Origin: JACKHA01 sp041401985
GTDB taxonomy: Bacteria > Planctomycetota > Phycisphaerae > Phycisphaerales > UBA1924
Length of the DNA: 64,000 bases
NCBI GenBank assembly: GCA_041401985.1
Contig: JAWKTE010000011.1
Coordinates: 1 to 64,000 of the forward strand
Reading direction: 5' to 3'
The position numbers and the translations under genes are program-made. Below the pieces are notes generated by a model. That model was not told where the DNA came from, searched no databases, and saw nothing but the letters and a program-made list of their open reading frames with translations. This document shows positions 42,140 through 51,504 of this stretch, piece by piece (the stretch's first letter is position 1; the number at the start of each line of letters is the position of its first letter).

Positions 42140-44753
42140 TCACCCGCCGCCCGACCCACTCCATCACCAGCAGCCCCAGCAACAGGATCAGCGCCAGCGG
42201 CTTGTCCCACAGCGTCTCGACATCGGGCCGACCCTCGATCGTCCGCGCCCGGCTCGGCAGGTCCCGCAGCGACGCCATGTCCCCCGCCGACAGGACCCGC
42301 CCCGCGTTGGCCTCGCCCAGCGACGCCAGCAGCGCGTGGTCGGTCTCCAGGCGGCGGAGTTCGTCGTCCGGGTGGGAGACTTCGATCTCGCCGACCAGGT
42401 CAGAAAGCAGCGTGTCGTCGGTCTCGACGATGTACCGCCCCGGCGTGGTTGCGACCCATGTGGCCGCGAATGTTGTGGGCGCGTCGAGCCCCTCGATCCC
42501 ACCACCCGCCGAGCCGCTGGCCTCCGGCGCCAGCCGAAGCACTCCCGCCGGCGTCGACCCGCCCGTCGGCCCCAGGCGGCGGACCCGCAGTTCGATCGCC
42601 TCCGACCGCCGGTCCACCAGCGCCTGATCGATCAGGCGCACCACCACCCGCACGGGCTGGTCCACCCGGGCCCGTCCCGGCGTGATCTCCAGCACCGCGC
42701 GCTGGCCCGTCCGCGCCAGTCGCTCGCGCGCCAGGGCCCGCACCAGCGGGATCCAGAACCGCTCGGAGAGTTCCTCGCCCCGACCGTACCGCCACCGCCA
42801 GATCTCGTCGGTCGCGACGTAGATCACGCGCCCCGCCCCGTATCGCATCGACAGCACGAGCGGCGACGCCTCGGCCAGCGCCTCGGTCCCGGGCGGCTCC
42901 AGCGGATCGCTCCCCCGCACGCGCCAGGCCGACTCCGGCACGCCCACCGCCAGCACCTCGGCGGTCGCCTTGATCCGCTCGGCCTCGATCCGCTGCACCC
43001 AGCGCAGCAGCGACCACCCGGTGCGCGGGTCGGACACCTGCATGGGCCACGCCGCCGGGCCGCCCGTGCCATCGCGGCTGCCAGCGCCGCCGGGAGCCGC
43101 ACTGGCTGGGTCGCCAAGTTCCAGAACGCCCAGCCGCTCGGCCAGCGGCGTGCGCCAGATCGTCACGTCCTGGTCCCACACCGCCAGGTCCGCCCCGCCC
43201 GGGCCGGACAGCGTCATCGGCAGCAGGCTCGCCAGCGGGTTGCCCGCCCACGAGCGCGGCGTCGCCCCGCTCCCGCCGATCCACAGCACGCCCGCGCCAT
43301 TCGTCGCCACGTGGCGCGCCAGTGAGCGCGCCTGGTCCTGGCTCAGCAGGTCCGCGCGGAAGTCGCCCAGGATCACCACGTCGTACGCCTGCCAGTCCTC
43401 GTACGTCCGCGGCAGCACCGTCAGCAGCACGTCGCCGTCCTGTGCGTACCGCCGGTCGGGCGACAGAATCAGCGCCGAGCCCGTGATCGACTGCTCGCGC
43501 AGCAGCAGGTTCTTGATGTACCGCTGGTCCCAGCGTGGGTACCCGTCGAAGTACAGCACGCGAACCGGGCGATCGACCAGGTCGATCTCGACCGACTCGG
43601 CGTTGTTCCGCGCGATCAGGTCGGGCGTGTCGGGCACGATCTCGACCCGCCACTCGGCCTTGCCCGCGTCGCCGGGGCGAACGGTGATGGTCGTGTCCAG
43701 CGGGGCGCCCGAGTCTCGCTCCGCCCCGCCGCCCGTGCCGCCCGCGCCCCCGGCGTCGAAGTCCTCTGGTTCGACCCGCTGCTCGCCCAGTACCAGGCCA
43801 GTCGCCGTGTCGATCACCCGGACCGTCGCGCCCGGCGTCTGGCCCTGGCCAAGGCGTTCGATCCGCACGTTGACCGGCACGGTGTCGTTCACGAACGCGG
43901 CGCGCGGCCCCTCGGCCCGCGTGATCGCCAGGTCCGGCAGCGCCTCCGGGCTGCCCAGCGCCACGCCGAACACGTCGACTCGTTTCAGCCGCTCGCGCAG
44001 CCCCTCGCCGATCTGGTCGACCGACCGCCCGTCGCTCATCACCACCACCGCCGCCACCGGGCGGGCGGCCACCAGCGACAACGCCTCGGACAACGAAGCC
44101 CCGATCGCGGTCCGCCGTCCCGTCGGCTCGCCAAGCACCGGACGCACGCGCCCGCCCTCGACACGCGTCTCGAGTTCGTACGCCCCGGCGTCGAAGCCGA
44201 GCCACAGGATCCGCCGATCCGCCGCCAGCACGTCCAGCGTCGGGTACGCCGCGTCCAGGGTCGCCTGCAGTTGCGCCTCGCGCGTCCGGCGCTCTGCTCC
44301 ACCCTCACCCCCGCCCTCGAAGGGCGCGTCCGGGATCGTCATCGACGACGACCGATCCACAAGCACCACCACCCAGTCCGCCTCGGTCGCCAGGTTCGGC
44401 TTCGTCAGCCGCGGCCCCGCGAGAAGCACCAGCAGCAGCACGATCACCAGCGCCCGCAACCCCGCCAACGCCGCCCGCCACGCCACCGGCCCTTGCAGGC
44501 GTCGATACGTCAGCCCGGCGAGCGCGATCGCTCCGACCACCAGCAACGCCGCGGCCCACGCCGGCACCGAGTGGGCCAGTTCCAGCGAAACCCCTTCATC
44601 GCCCAGGTTCAGATCGCGCAGCCCGAGCAGGCCCGACAGCCACGACCCGCCCTCAGCGTTGCCGGCCGACGCGGTTCCGATCGCGCTCGCAAGCGGCGAC
44701 AGCAGGCCGTCGAGCCCGGCGAGCCCGTCAACGTGCAGCCGCCCGAAACTCAC
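42126..44753 (-). CDS. Large VWA-domain membrane protein
   Basis: 875 aa. Two N-terminal membrane helices (about 62-80 and 94-112) and one at the C-terminus (about 850-868, LALILLLGLLVMEWVGR) anchor a large extracytoplasmic part. A von Willebrand A domain shows the MIDAS motif VVLVDRSSSM, then TAIGASLSEAL and VVMSDG. A glutamine-amidotransferase-like segment follows (VLYFDGYPRWDQRYIKNLL, DVVILGDFRADLL). This architecture accompanies BatA-like and DUF58 proteins in planctomycete operons, whose role is probably envelope-linked and MoxR-dependent. Its start overlaps the stop of the gene upstream (ATGA). Confidence 0.85.
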   Translation of the reverse strand: MSFGRLHVDGLAGLDGLLSPLASAIGTASAGNAEGGSWLSGLLGLRDLNLGDEGVSLELAHSVPAWAAALLVVGAIALAGLTYRRLQGPVAWRAALAGLRALVIVLLLVLLAGPRLTKPNLATEADWVVVLVDRSSSMTIPDAPFEGGGEGGAERRTREAQLQATLDAAYPTLDVLAADRRILWLGFDAGAYELETRVEGGRVRPVLGEPTGRRTAIGASLSEALSLVAARPVAAVVVMSDGRSVDQIGEGLRERLKRVDVFGVALGSPEALPDLAITRAEGPRAAFVNDTVPVNVRIERLGQGQTPGATVRVIDTATGLVLGEQRVEPEDFDAGGAGGTGGGAERDSGAPLDTTITVRPGDAGKAEWRVEIVPDTPDLIARNNAESVEIDLVDRPVRVLYFDGYPRWDQRYIKNLLLREQSITGSALILSPDRRYAQDGDVLLTVLPRTYEDWQAYDVVILGDFRADLLSQDQARSLARHVATNGAGVLWIGGSGATPRSWAGNPLASLLPMTLSGPGGADLAVWDQDVTIWRTPLAERLGVLELGDPASAAPGGAGSRDGTGGPAAWPMQVSDPRTGWSLLRWVQRIEAERIKATAEVLAVGVPESAWRVRGSDPLEPPGTEALAEASPLVLSMRYGAGRVIYVATDEIWRWRYGRGEELSERFWIPLVRALARERLARTGQRAVLEITPGRARVDQPVRVVVRLIDQALVDRRSEAIELRVRRLGPTGGSTPAGVLRLAPEASGSAGGGIEGLDAPTTFAATWVATTPGRYIVETDDTLLSDLVGEIEVSHPDDELRRLETDHALLASLGEANAGRVLSAGDMASLRDLPSRARTIEGRPDVETLWDKPLALILLLGLLVMEWVGRRVIKLS

Positions 44754-47062
44754 GCCGCCCCCTTTCCGCCACGCTCGCCATCCACCCCGGCATGCGAGAA
44801 CGCCCGCGCCGCCACCGCCTCAACAACCGCAAGCCCCAGCGCCAGCGCAAACAGGATCGGCAACCACGACCAATCCCGGCGCGACGCTTCGGCCTCCGCA
44901 CCATCACCAGCCGACGCCAGCCGCGCCCCGCCATCATCCTCCAGCCACAGCACCGGCCCGCCCCCGGTCGTTTCCAACCACGCGCCGATCTCCGCGCGCG
45001 TCCGCGTCGTCGTGTCCGAAGCCGCGGCCGCCGGGTTCACGATCACCGCGCCCACGTCTGCCCCGGTCGCATCCACCCCGCCCCACACCCCCGCGTGCCG
45101 GATCGCCTGCTGGGCCACGCCCGACGGCTGCACGCGCACCACCTCGTCCGCTCCCTCCGACGCTCGCCCCGGCCCGAGCCAGCGCAGTTCCACGGCCCCC
45201 GCCGACGCCACCGCCACCTCCCCCGCCTCGATCCGCCACCCGCCCCGCGCCGAAGCCACGCCCTGACGCACCACCTCCTGCAGCAGCGGGATCATCAGCG
45301 GCTTGGTCGGCAGGTCCGACCACGCCAGATCCATCGCCACGCCGAAATACACGACCAACCCACGCGACACGCCGGTGCCGCGCTCGCCGCTCTCACCATC
45401 CTCTCCACCCGAGCCACCAACCCGCGTCGCCAACGCCAGCACCCGCCCATCCTCCAGAGCCAGCAGCGCCTCGCCCGAACCCAACTCGTCCGCCGCCACC
45501 GGCATCGCCCGACGCACGCCGACAGGCCGCAGCAGATCCCCCATCTCGCCCTCGACCAGCGCCAGCAGCCCCGACACCGCCTCGGGCCGCACGACCGCCA
45601 CGCCCGCATCCCCACCCACAACCTCCGCCTCGCGCGCCAGCGTCCAATCCAGCCCGAACGCGCCCATGGCCGCGTCGGTCCACACCTGCGCGCCCTCGCC
45701 CGGCTGCGGCATCAGCACCACCAGCCCGCCAAGATCCGCGAAGCGGCGCAGCGCCCGCCACCCCTCATCGCCCACACCCTGCGGCTCGGCAACCACCACC
45801 GCCTGCAAACCCGCCAGCCCCGACGCATCGACCCCGCCCGGCGGGATCGCCTCCACCCGGATCTCGCCCCCCTCCCGCCGACCCTCCGGGTCCAGCGCCG
45901 CCTCGACCCAGTCGAAAGCCCGGTAGTTTGCGACCCCTGGCCGCGGCCCAAACCGCGGCGGCGCGACCACACCCACCTCCAGCGACTCGCGCCGATCGAT
46001 CACACCCCGGCGCACATCATCCCGCGCCAGCGCATCGCCCCGCCCCAGCCTCGCCTCGACCACGATCGGCCCGCGCACCTCGCCCACCAGCGCCGCCGCC
46101 GCCGCGATGTCGATCCCCAGCGCCACCGACGCCTCGCGCTCCCCGGCCTCAAACACCAGCGTCCCGCTCGCCAGCGCGGGCGTCGCCCGCGCCACCGCCG
46201 ACGCCCGGCGAACCACCAGCTCGACCTCAACGCTCGCCGCGCCGCCGACCGCGCCATACCGCGCCGCCCGCACCCGCACCTGCGTCGTCGACACATCCCC
46301 TTGGCCCAGCACGATCGGACGCAGCGGCTCCACCCCCGTGATCGCGACGTTTTCCACGACATCCGTCGCCGGCGCGGTCGCCGCCAGCACCAGGTCCCGC
46401 GTTTCGCCCAGCGACGGCAAGCCCCGCTCCAGACTCCCCAGCCCGGCGCGGAACTCGCTCAGCACCGCGACGACCACGCGGTCGTCGCCGCTCCCACCCG
46501 CCCGCTCCTGCGCGATCTCCCCCGCGATCCGCGACAACGCCCCCGCCAGATCGCCGCGGCTATCGGCCCCCTCCAGCACCGCCACCCGCTGGGCCGCCGT
46601 CGCCAGCGTGCTCGTCGCGGGCGCGACCACCGCGCTCGCCGGCCCGGCGAGCGCATGCACCGCCACCCGGTCCCCGCGCGCCGGGTCGAGGCGCTCGATC
46701 AGTTCCAGCGCCCGCTCCCGGTGCCGCTCCAGCGCACCGGGCGAGCCCTGTCCCGCCGTCAGGCTGTTGTCGATCACGAGGTGCAGCGTCGTGGCCCGCG
46801 AGCCCAGCAGCGGATCGGCCCCCGGCACCATCGGGCGCGCGATCGCCAGCGCCGCCAGCAGCACGATCAGGCACCGGGCCGCCAGCAGCAGCAACTGCTC
46901 CAGACGCACCCGTTGGCGTTGCCGCTTGTACGCCTCGATCAGGAACCGCATCGCGGCCCACCGCACCGGACGCCGCCGCCGACGCATCAGAATGTGGATC
47001 ACGATCGGCAGCGCGACGCAGCCGAGGCCGAGGGCGAGCAGGATGGGGTGGGCGAAAGTCAT
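44750..47062 (-). CDS. BatA-like membrane protein (aerotolerance-regulator N-terminal domain)
   Basis: 770 aa. The first about 85 residues match the BatA N-terminal domain: ILLALGLGCVALPIVIHIL, then basic RRRRRPVRWAAMRFL, then a second helix (LLLLAARCLIVLLAALAIARP). A degenerate VWA fold follows (LHLVIDNSLTAGQG), so metal binding is uncertain. A C-terminal helix (LPILFALALGLAVVEAVAARAF) ends it. It is translationally coupled to the downstream VWA gene. Upstream, the array-flanked element at 47069-47685 begins only 7 nt before its start and separates it from the DUF58 gene. Confidence 0.85.
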   Translation of the reverse strand: MTFAHPILLALGLGCVALPIVIHILMRRRRRPVRWAAMRFLIEAYKRQRQRVRLEQLLLLAARCLIVLLAALAIARPMVPGADPLLGSRATTLHLVIDNSLTAGQGSPGALERHRERALELIERLDPARGDRVAVHALAGPASAVVAPATSTLATAAQRVAVLEGADSRGDLAGALSRIAGEIAQERAGGSGDDRVVVAVLSEFRAGLGSLERGLPSLGETRDLVLAATAPATDVVENVAITGVEPLRPIVLGQGDVSTTQVRVRAARYGAVGGAASVEVELVVRRASAVARATPALASGTLVFEAGEREASVALGIDIAAAAALVGEVRGPIVVEARLGRGDALARDDVRRGVIDRRESLEVGVVAPPRFGPRPGVANYRAFDWVEAALDPEGRREGGEIRVEAIPPGGVDASGLAGLQAVVVAEPQGVGDEGWRALRRFADLGGLVVLMPQPGEGAQVWTDAAMGAFGLDWTLAREAEVVGGDAGVAVVRPEAVSGLLALVEGEMGDLLRPVGVRRAMPVAADELGSGEALLALEDGRVLALATRVGGSGGEDGESGERGTGVSRGLVVYFGVAMDLAWSDLPTKPLMIPLLQEVVRQGVASARGGWRIEAGEVAVASAGAVELRWLGPGRASEGADEVVRVQPSGVAQQAIRHAGVWGGVDATGADVGAVIVNPAAAASDTTTRTRAEIGAWLETTGGGPVLWLEDDGGARLASAGDGAEAEASRRDWSWLPILFALALGLAVVEAVAARAFSHAGVDGERGGKGAA

Positions 47063-47068
47063 GAGGGG

Positions 47069-47685
47069 AAGCGACGGAGCGACGGAGCGACGGAGCGACG
47101 AAGGGAAGGGCGAGGATGATGCACGGCCGTTGGGGGCGGCACGGTTGCATGGATCGGTATCCTGGTACAAACCGACAAGCAGACACTGGCATGGCGACGA
47201 TCAAGACGTTCCGGGACCTGATCGCGTGGCAGCGGGGGATGGACCTTGCCGTGTGCGTCTACAAGGAAACGGCGGTTCTGCCCAGTGAAGAAAAGTTCGG
47301 TCTCACGGCCCAGATGCGCCGCGCCGCCGTCAGCATCGCGAGCAACATCGCCGAGGGGCACGCCCGCCAGTCCCGCCCCGACTTCCTCCGCTTCCTCCGC
47401 ACGGCCCGAGGCTCGCTCGGCGAACTCAGCACGCAGGCAGAACTCTGCCGCCGACTCGAGTACTTTGCGGACACGCCCCGCCTGACCGATCTGCTCGCCG
47501 AGGAGGACCGCATCCTGCAGGCGCTCATCCGGAGCCTCGAACGCAAGGGGGCGGAATGAAGGCAGCGACGAAGCGACGGAGCGACGAAGCGACGAAGAAA
47601 ATGCGGGGCGACCGACAAGCGAGCATCGACGCCGCAGGCGGCTTCCCCCCTTCGTCGCTCCGACGCTTCGTCGCTCCGTCGCTTC
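47069..47685. mobile_element. Putative small mobile element with 38-bp terminal inverted repeats and a four-helix-bundle gene
   Basis: Left end 47069-47106 and right end 47648-47685 are inverted copies of a 38-bp array of GCGACGGA/GCGACGAA units with 36 of 38 positions the same (start GAAGCGACGGAGCGACG). A third array (about 47564-47597) lies just inside the right end and forms a hairpin partner to it. The element is 617 bp. It sits exactly between the DUF58 stop codon (4 bp away) and the BatA-like start codon (6 bp away), on an otherwise minus-strand operon, and its own gene reads the opposite way. No transposase is encoded and no certain target-site duplication is visible. Confidence 0.7.
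47191..47559 (+). CDS. Four-helix-bundle protein (S23 / rRNA intervening-sequence protein family)
   Basis: 122 aa. Family landmarks: FRDLIAWQRGMDLAVCVYKET at the N-terminus, FGLTAQMRRAAVSIASNIAEG with the conserved N-I-A-E-G, then FLRFLRTARGSLGELSTQ and a last helix (RLTDLLAEEDRILQALIRS). These proteins are known from intervening sequences of 23S rRNA genes; related folds occur as Avd in diversity-generating retroelements. A biochemical role is not established. It reads against the surrounding operon and is enclosed by inverted arrays. A paralogue lies at 63031. Confidence 0.9.
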   Translation: MATIKTFRDLIAWQRGMDLAVCVYKETAVLPSEEKFGLTAQMRRAAVSIASNIAEGHARQSRPDFLRFLRTARGSLGELSTQAELCRRLEYFADTPRLTDLLAEEDRILQALIRSLERKGAE

Positions 47686-47689
47686 TCTC

Positions 47690-48745
47690 TCATCCATACT
47701 TCGAACTCTTGATCTGCGCGTTCCTTCTCGCCACAAACGCCGCCAGCGCCGGACCCAGCCACTCGTGCGTGCTTAAGCGCTGGTAGTCGAACCCGAACCC
47801 CAGCATGATCTTCTGGATCGACTTGAAGTGCGCCTCCAGCGTCTCCAGATAAGCCTTCCGCAGCGCCCGCGGATCGACCCGCACCCGTCCCTCGCCCTCG
47901 AGCCCCTCGAACGGGGCCGAGTCCGCGAAGTCGAACGCCGTCTCGGCCCGGTCGAGCACCTGGAACGCGATCAGGTCGTGCCCGCGGTGCCGCACCCGGG
48001 CCATCGCCTTGCGGATCTGGGCCGCGTCCTCGAACAGGTCGCTGATCAGCACGATCAGGCATCGGTGGTTCAGGCGCGCCAGCGCCTGGTCCATCGAGCG
48101 CGCCAGGTTCGTCGCCTCCCGCACCGGGTGCGTCGAGAGCGCGCCGATCACCTGGCGCCACATCCCGCGCTGGCTCGACCTCGCCAGCATCGTCTTGACC
48201 CCGTCGGCGAACAGCACCACGCCCACGCGGTCGCCCTGCTGCAGCGTGATGTACGAGATCGCCGCCGCCACCGCCGTCGCGTGGTCGAACTTGCTCCAGT
48301 ACGCCCGCCCGTCCGGGCTGGCCTTCCGCCCCTGCCCGCTGGCCGACTCGAACGACCGCGAGCCGTAGTCCATCGAGCCCGAGCAGTCGACCATCACGAT
48401 CAGGTCGAGGGCCGTCTCCTGCTGGTACTGCTTCAGGTGCAGTTTGTCCGTCCGCCCATACACCTTCCAGTCCAGGTGGCGCACGTCGTCGCCCGGCACA
48501 TACGGGCGGTGCTGGGCGAACTCCACCGAGAACCCGTGCAGCGGCGAGCGGTGCGACCCGCTCATCACGCCCTCGACGATCGTCTTGGCCCGCAGGTCCA
48601 TCGACCCGAGGCGGGCCAGCGTCTGGGGGTGCAGGTACAGCGAGGCATCGACGTCCGGCGGGCGCACGCCGCCCGGGCTGGCCCCACCGGCCCCACGCCC
48701 CGCGCCCGCCCCCGAGCCGACCACCCTGTCGCCCGCCTCATCCAT
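47690..48745 (-). CDS. DUF58 / VWA-like cytoplasmic protein of the MoxR-associated type
   Basis: 351 aa. The DUF58 core is clear: GFSVEFAQHRPYVPGDDVRHLDWKV without interruption, KLHLKQYQQETALDLIVMVD and the MIDAS-like DCSGSM (about 118-123). Usually the gene sits between a moxR ATPase and bat-type genes and the proteins assemble or check envelope complexes; moxR is not visible here. A glycine/alanine-rich N-terminal extension (about 30 residues) is of low complexity. TACCAT ends 7 nt before ATG 48745 with no Shine-Dalgarno. Confidence 0.9.
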   Translation of the reverse strand: MDEAGDRVVGSGAGAGRGAGGASPGGVRPPDVDASLYLHPQTLARLGSMDLRAKTIVEGVMSGSHRSPLHGFSVEFAQHRPYVPGDDVRHLDWKVYGRTDKLHLKQYQQETALDLIVMVDCSGSMDYGSRSFESASGQGRKASPDGRAYWSKFDHATAVAAAISYITLQQGDRVGVVLFADGVKTMLARSSQRGMWRQVIGALSTHPVREATNLARSMDQALARLNHRCLIVLISDLFEDAAQIRKAMARVRHRGHDLIAFQVLDRAETAFDFADSAPFEGLEGEGRVRVDPRALRKAYLETLEAHFKSIQKIMLGFGFDYQRLSTHEWLGPALAAFVARRNAQIKSSKYG

Positions 48746-48752
48746 GCGAGGG

Positions 48753-48758
48753 ATGGTA
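48753..48758 (-). promoter_or_regulatory. -10-like box TACCAT for the DUF58 gene
   Basis: TACCAT on the minus strand, 7 nt before ATG 48745. Confidence 0.45.
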
Positions 48759-48837
48759 CCGGCCCCCGCCGATCCCGATGCCGCGGCGGCCGAATGGAGT
48801 TCGGGGATTCGAGTGTTGATGAGGACTGCTCAGGATC

Positions 48838-48980
48838 CCTGGGGTGGCGGGCGTTCCGCCCGCCCACCAACCGACGAACCCCCCCATCAAAACGACGCCT
48901 GGCGAATGAGGGCGCTCGCGGCCCCAACCGAGCGGGCGGGGCGTTCCAGCCACGCTCGATGGCGGCCAGACGCCCAGAGA
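48838..48980. repeat. Palindromic repeats in a gene-free gap
   Basis: Contains a hairpin-forming GGTGGCGGGCG-TT-CCGCCCGCC near 48843-48868 and a second one bounded by CGAGCGGGCGG and CCACGCTCG near 48930-48960. The 48746-49025 gap holds no gene that I can support. Confidence 0.55.
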
Positions 48981-49025
48981 ACCAACCACCCGCCATCGTC
49001 CACGACCACGCCCAACTCCCCAACG

Positions 49026-49054
49026 AAAAAGGGGCGTGCCCCACGGCCCGCCCC
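49026..49054 (-). terminator. Terminator of the gene at 49079 (minus strand)
   Basis: On the minus strand, GGGGCG and CGCCCC enclose a GC-rich loop, followed directly by TTTTTCG. It lies about 25 nt after that gene's stop codon. Confidence 0.7.
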
Positions 49055-49078
49055 TCACGGTTCACCAGTTCGAGACGA

Positions 49079-49738
49079 TCACTTCCGCACGATCAGCCAC
49101 ACCACGATCAGGATGATCCCGACCACGGCGATGAATCCGCCGCAGATCCCGCCGAAGATTGCGAACGCGCCGCCGACCAGGGCCATCGCGTCCGACTCCT
49201 TCAGCAGCGAGAACGCCCGCTGGTCCATCTCGCCGCTGCTGGTCACGGACAGGGTGTAGTTGCCCGCCGACGGGGCATCGAACGTGCCGACGAACCGCCC
49301 GCTGTTGTTCCCGATCTGCAGGCTCGCCTGGCCGTCCGGCGAGGACACCGGCACCGACTGGCCCTGCCCGTTCGTGACGGTGAGGGTCGTGTCGTTGGTC
49401 GGATACTGATCGCTCGGGGCGTAGGTCCGCCCGCCCATCTCCAACTGGTCCCACGCGATGATGATGTTCCCGCCCTCCTGCAGGCGGAACGTCTTCTCGC
49501 CGGGCGCCACCAGCGTCGACTCCTCGTTCGCGAGGTTCTCAAGCGTCGAGACCATGCTCGCACCGCCTCCCACGCCCACGATCACCAGGATCCCGCCGAT
49601 CACAAGGGCGATCAGCCCCAGCACCAGCAGCACGATTCCCTTCTTCTTCGGAGGCGGGCCGTACTGCGGCGGGCCGCCCATCGGCGGACCCGGAGGCGGA
49701 CCGTACTGCGGCGGACCCTGGGGCGGCATCTGGCTCAT
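49079..49738 (-). CDS. Proline-rich-headed membrane protein, hypothetical
   Basis: 219 aa. The N-terminal 30 residues are QYGPPPGPPMGG-type Pro/Gly/Gln repeats, facing the cytoplasm. A membrane helix follows (KGIVLLVLGLIALVIGGILV), then about 110 extracytoplasmic residues with strands such as FRLQEGGNIIIAWDQLEMGG and GQASLQIGNNSGRFVGTFD, suggestive of an immunoglobulin-like fold. The last 40 residues hold two further helices (VGGAFAIFGGICGGFIAVVG and an IILIVVWLIV end). GGAGG precedes ATG 49738. Family unknown. Confidence 0.7.
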   Translation of the reverse strand: MSQMPPQGPPQYGPPPGPPMGGPPQYGPPPKKKGIVLLVLGLIALVIGGILVIVGVGGGASMVSTLENLANEESTLVAPGEKTFRLQEGGNIIIAWDQLEMGGRTYAPSDQYPTNDTTLTVTNGQGQSVPVSSPDGQASLQIGNNSGRFVGTFDAPSAGNYTLSVTSSGEMDQRAFSLLKESDAMALVGGAFAIFGGICGGFIAVVGIILIVVWLIVRK

Positions 49739-49984
49739 CGATTCCCTCCGATCTGGGTGCCCGCCCCGAACAATCGGACGCGGCGGCGCAGGTGGCTCAT
49801 CGGCGCGACACGCGCCTGGTTGGGAGAAACCCGCCCAGAGTATCGGCTCCCGACACCCGGCGTCCCCACGAGGCGATATCCCCGCCAGCCGACCACATGC
49901 GACCCCGGGCGATGAACAGGGCCGCCTGTCCCCGCCGTGTGCCCGCAATTCCAAACAACCAACCAACAAACCGGCCCGCATCGA

Positions 49985-50100
49985 GCATTCACTGGGGTTG
50001 CGGGCGTCCCGCCCGCTCGCAAGTGCTGAGGTTCGAGTGAGGGGGCGCGGCTTTCCAGCCCCGCTCGATCGCGGCGACCACTCCCCGGCCGCGACCGACC
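49985..50100. repeat. REP-like repeats with a GGCTTTCCAGCC core
   Basis: A GCGGGCGTCCCGCCCGC palindrome near 49997-50013 and a GGCTTTCCAGCCCC segment near 50051-50065. They match the arms of the element at 28334-28483. The gap 49739-50113 holds no gene that I can support. Confidence 0.5.
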
Positions 50101-50113
50101 GCCGTCGGCCAAC

Positions 50114-50563
50114 TCAAGGCGCGCCAGAACCATTCGGCGCACCCGACCCCGGCGGCGTCGGCGTGGCCGGCTCCTCCGCCGCCTCCTCCGCCGTCTCCTC
50201 ATCCGTCGCCGAATCCACGATCCCGAGGAACGGGATCGCCGAGTCGATGTTCGACAGCGTCCGGCGAAGCGACGCCAGGTGCAGGTCCAGCGCGTGCAGC
50301 GAGGCCTCGATCGACTCGAGCCGCTCCAGCCGCCCCAGCGTCTCCCGCAGGCGCTCGTTGGTCACGTCGATCTGCGCCAGGCGCACGTCGAGCATCGCCT
50401 GCGTCGTGGCGAGTTGGGCCGACACCGCCTCCAGGTTCCGATTCGCGTCGGCCATCTCCAGGCTCGTCTCCTCGAGCCGGTCGTGGATGTCCTGAACGAT
50501 GCACCCCGGCATGACGCCGAGGCCGACCACAGCCAACGCCGCCATCGCTCGCACTCCGCCCAT
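50114..50563 (-). CDS. Small coiled-coil lipoprotein
   Basis: 149 aa. A lipoprotein signal ends at GVMPGC (Cys about residue 21). The rest is a coiled coil with a regular leucine/alanine pattern (LEETSLEMADANRNLEAVSA, LGRLERLESIEASLHALDL) and a Glu/Pro/Gly-rich tail. A GGAGG site stands 7 nt before ATG 50563. It follows terC by 26 nt on the same strand, so the two may be co-transcribed. Such Lpp-like coiled coils may tether or space the envelope. Confidence 0.7.
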   Translation of the reverse strand: MGGVRAMAALAVVGLGVMPGCIVQDIHDRLEETSLEMADANRNLEAVSAQLATTQAMLDVRLAQIDVTNERLRETLGRLERLESIEASLHALDLHLASLRRTLSNIDSAIPFLGIVDSATDEETAEEAAEEPATPTPPGSGAPNGSGAP

Positions 50564-50589
50564 CGTCCACCTCCACCGATCGCGACCCG

Positions 50590-51504
50590 CTACGCCGCCG
50601 CCTTGGTGCCTTTCCGCTTCTTCGCCGCCTTCGACGCCAGCAGATTCAGCACCTCCACCAGCACGCTGAACGCCATCGCCGCGTAGATGTACCCCTTCGG
50701 CACGTGGTGCCCCATCCCGTCGGCCACCAGCATCACGCCGATCAGCAGCAGGAACGCCAGCGCCAGCATCTTCGTCGTCGGGTGGCGCTTCACGAAGTTC
50801 GCGATCGGCCCCGCCGCCACCAGCATCACCGCCACCGACACCACGATCGCGATCACCATCGTCCAGATCAAGCCACCGGCCATGCCCACGGCGGTGATCA
50901 CCGAGTCCAGGCTGAACACCAGGTCCAGCAGCATGATCTGGAAGATCGCCGCCGCGAACCCCGGCGGGGCCTTGCGGTGCATCTCTCCCTCCGGATCGTC
51001 CTCGAGTTTGTGGTGGATCTCCATCGTCGCCTTGTAGACAAGGAACGCCCCGCCCAGCAGCAGCACCAGGTCCTTGCCCGTGACCGAGTGCCCCATGACC
51101 GCGAACAGCTCCCTCGTCAGCGTCATGATCCACGTGATCGAGAACAGCAGGATCAGGCGCATCACCATCGCCGCCAGGATCCCCGTCCGCCGCGCCTTGG
51201 GCTGCTGCTCGGGCGGCAGTTTCTCGGTCAGCACGGCGATGAAGATGATGTTGTCGATCCCGAGGATGATCTCCATCGCCACCAGCGTCACCAGCGCGGC
51301 CAACCCCGCCGCCGTGAACACCTCCGCGATCGACCAGTTGATCCCCTGCACCGCCTCGCCATGCCCGTGTGCGGCTTCCCCCGCCGCCGCTGCCGCGTGC
51401 TGGGCCCCCTCGATCGCCGCCTGGGCCGCCTCCGGATCGACCGGCGGGGTGGCGAGCAGCGCATGCACGACGCTCTGACCGATCTCGACCAACTCCAGCA
51501 TCAT
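50590..51504 (-). CDS. TerC-family integral membrane protein
   Basis: 304 aa, seven to eight membrane helices. The two acidic family motifs are present: MEIILGIDNIIFIAVL and DLVFSLDSVITAVG, whose aspartates are thought to coordinate metal. Members are linked to tellurite resistance and to manganese export or metalation of exported proteins. The N-terminal 45 residues form an Ala/His-rich extension (AAAAAGEAAHGHGEA) that might bind metal. A second ATG at 51501 is an equally good start. Divergent from the SLC13-type gene. Confidence 0.9.
   Translation of the reverse strand: MMLELVEIGQSVVHALLATPPVDPEAAQAAIEGAQHAAAAAGEAAHGHGEAVQGINWSIAEVFTAAGLAALVTLVAMEIILGIDNIIFIAVLTEKLPPEQQPKARRTGILAAMVMRLILLFSITWIMTLTRELFAVMGHSVTGKDLVLLLGGAFLVYKATMEIHHKLEDDPEGEMHRKAPPGFAAAIFQIMLLDLVFSLDSVITAVGMAGGLIWTMVIAIVVSVAVMLVAAGPIANFVKRHPTTKMLALAFLLLIGVMLVADGMGHHVPKGYIYAAMAFSVLVEVLNLLASKAAKKRKGTKAAA

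Noticed and set aside
47562..47685. Paired arrays as a CRISPR or as a plain terminator
   Set aside because: The units are 8 bp and continuous, with no spacers, and there is no T-run on either strand at the ends.
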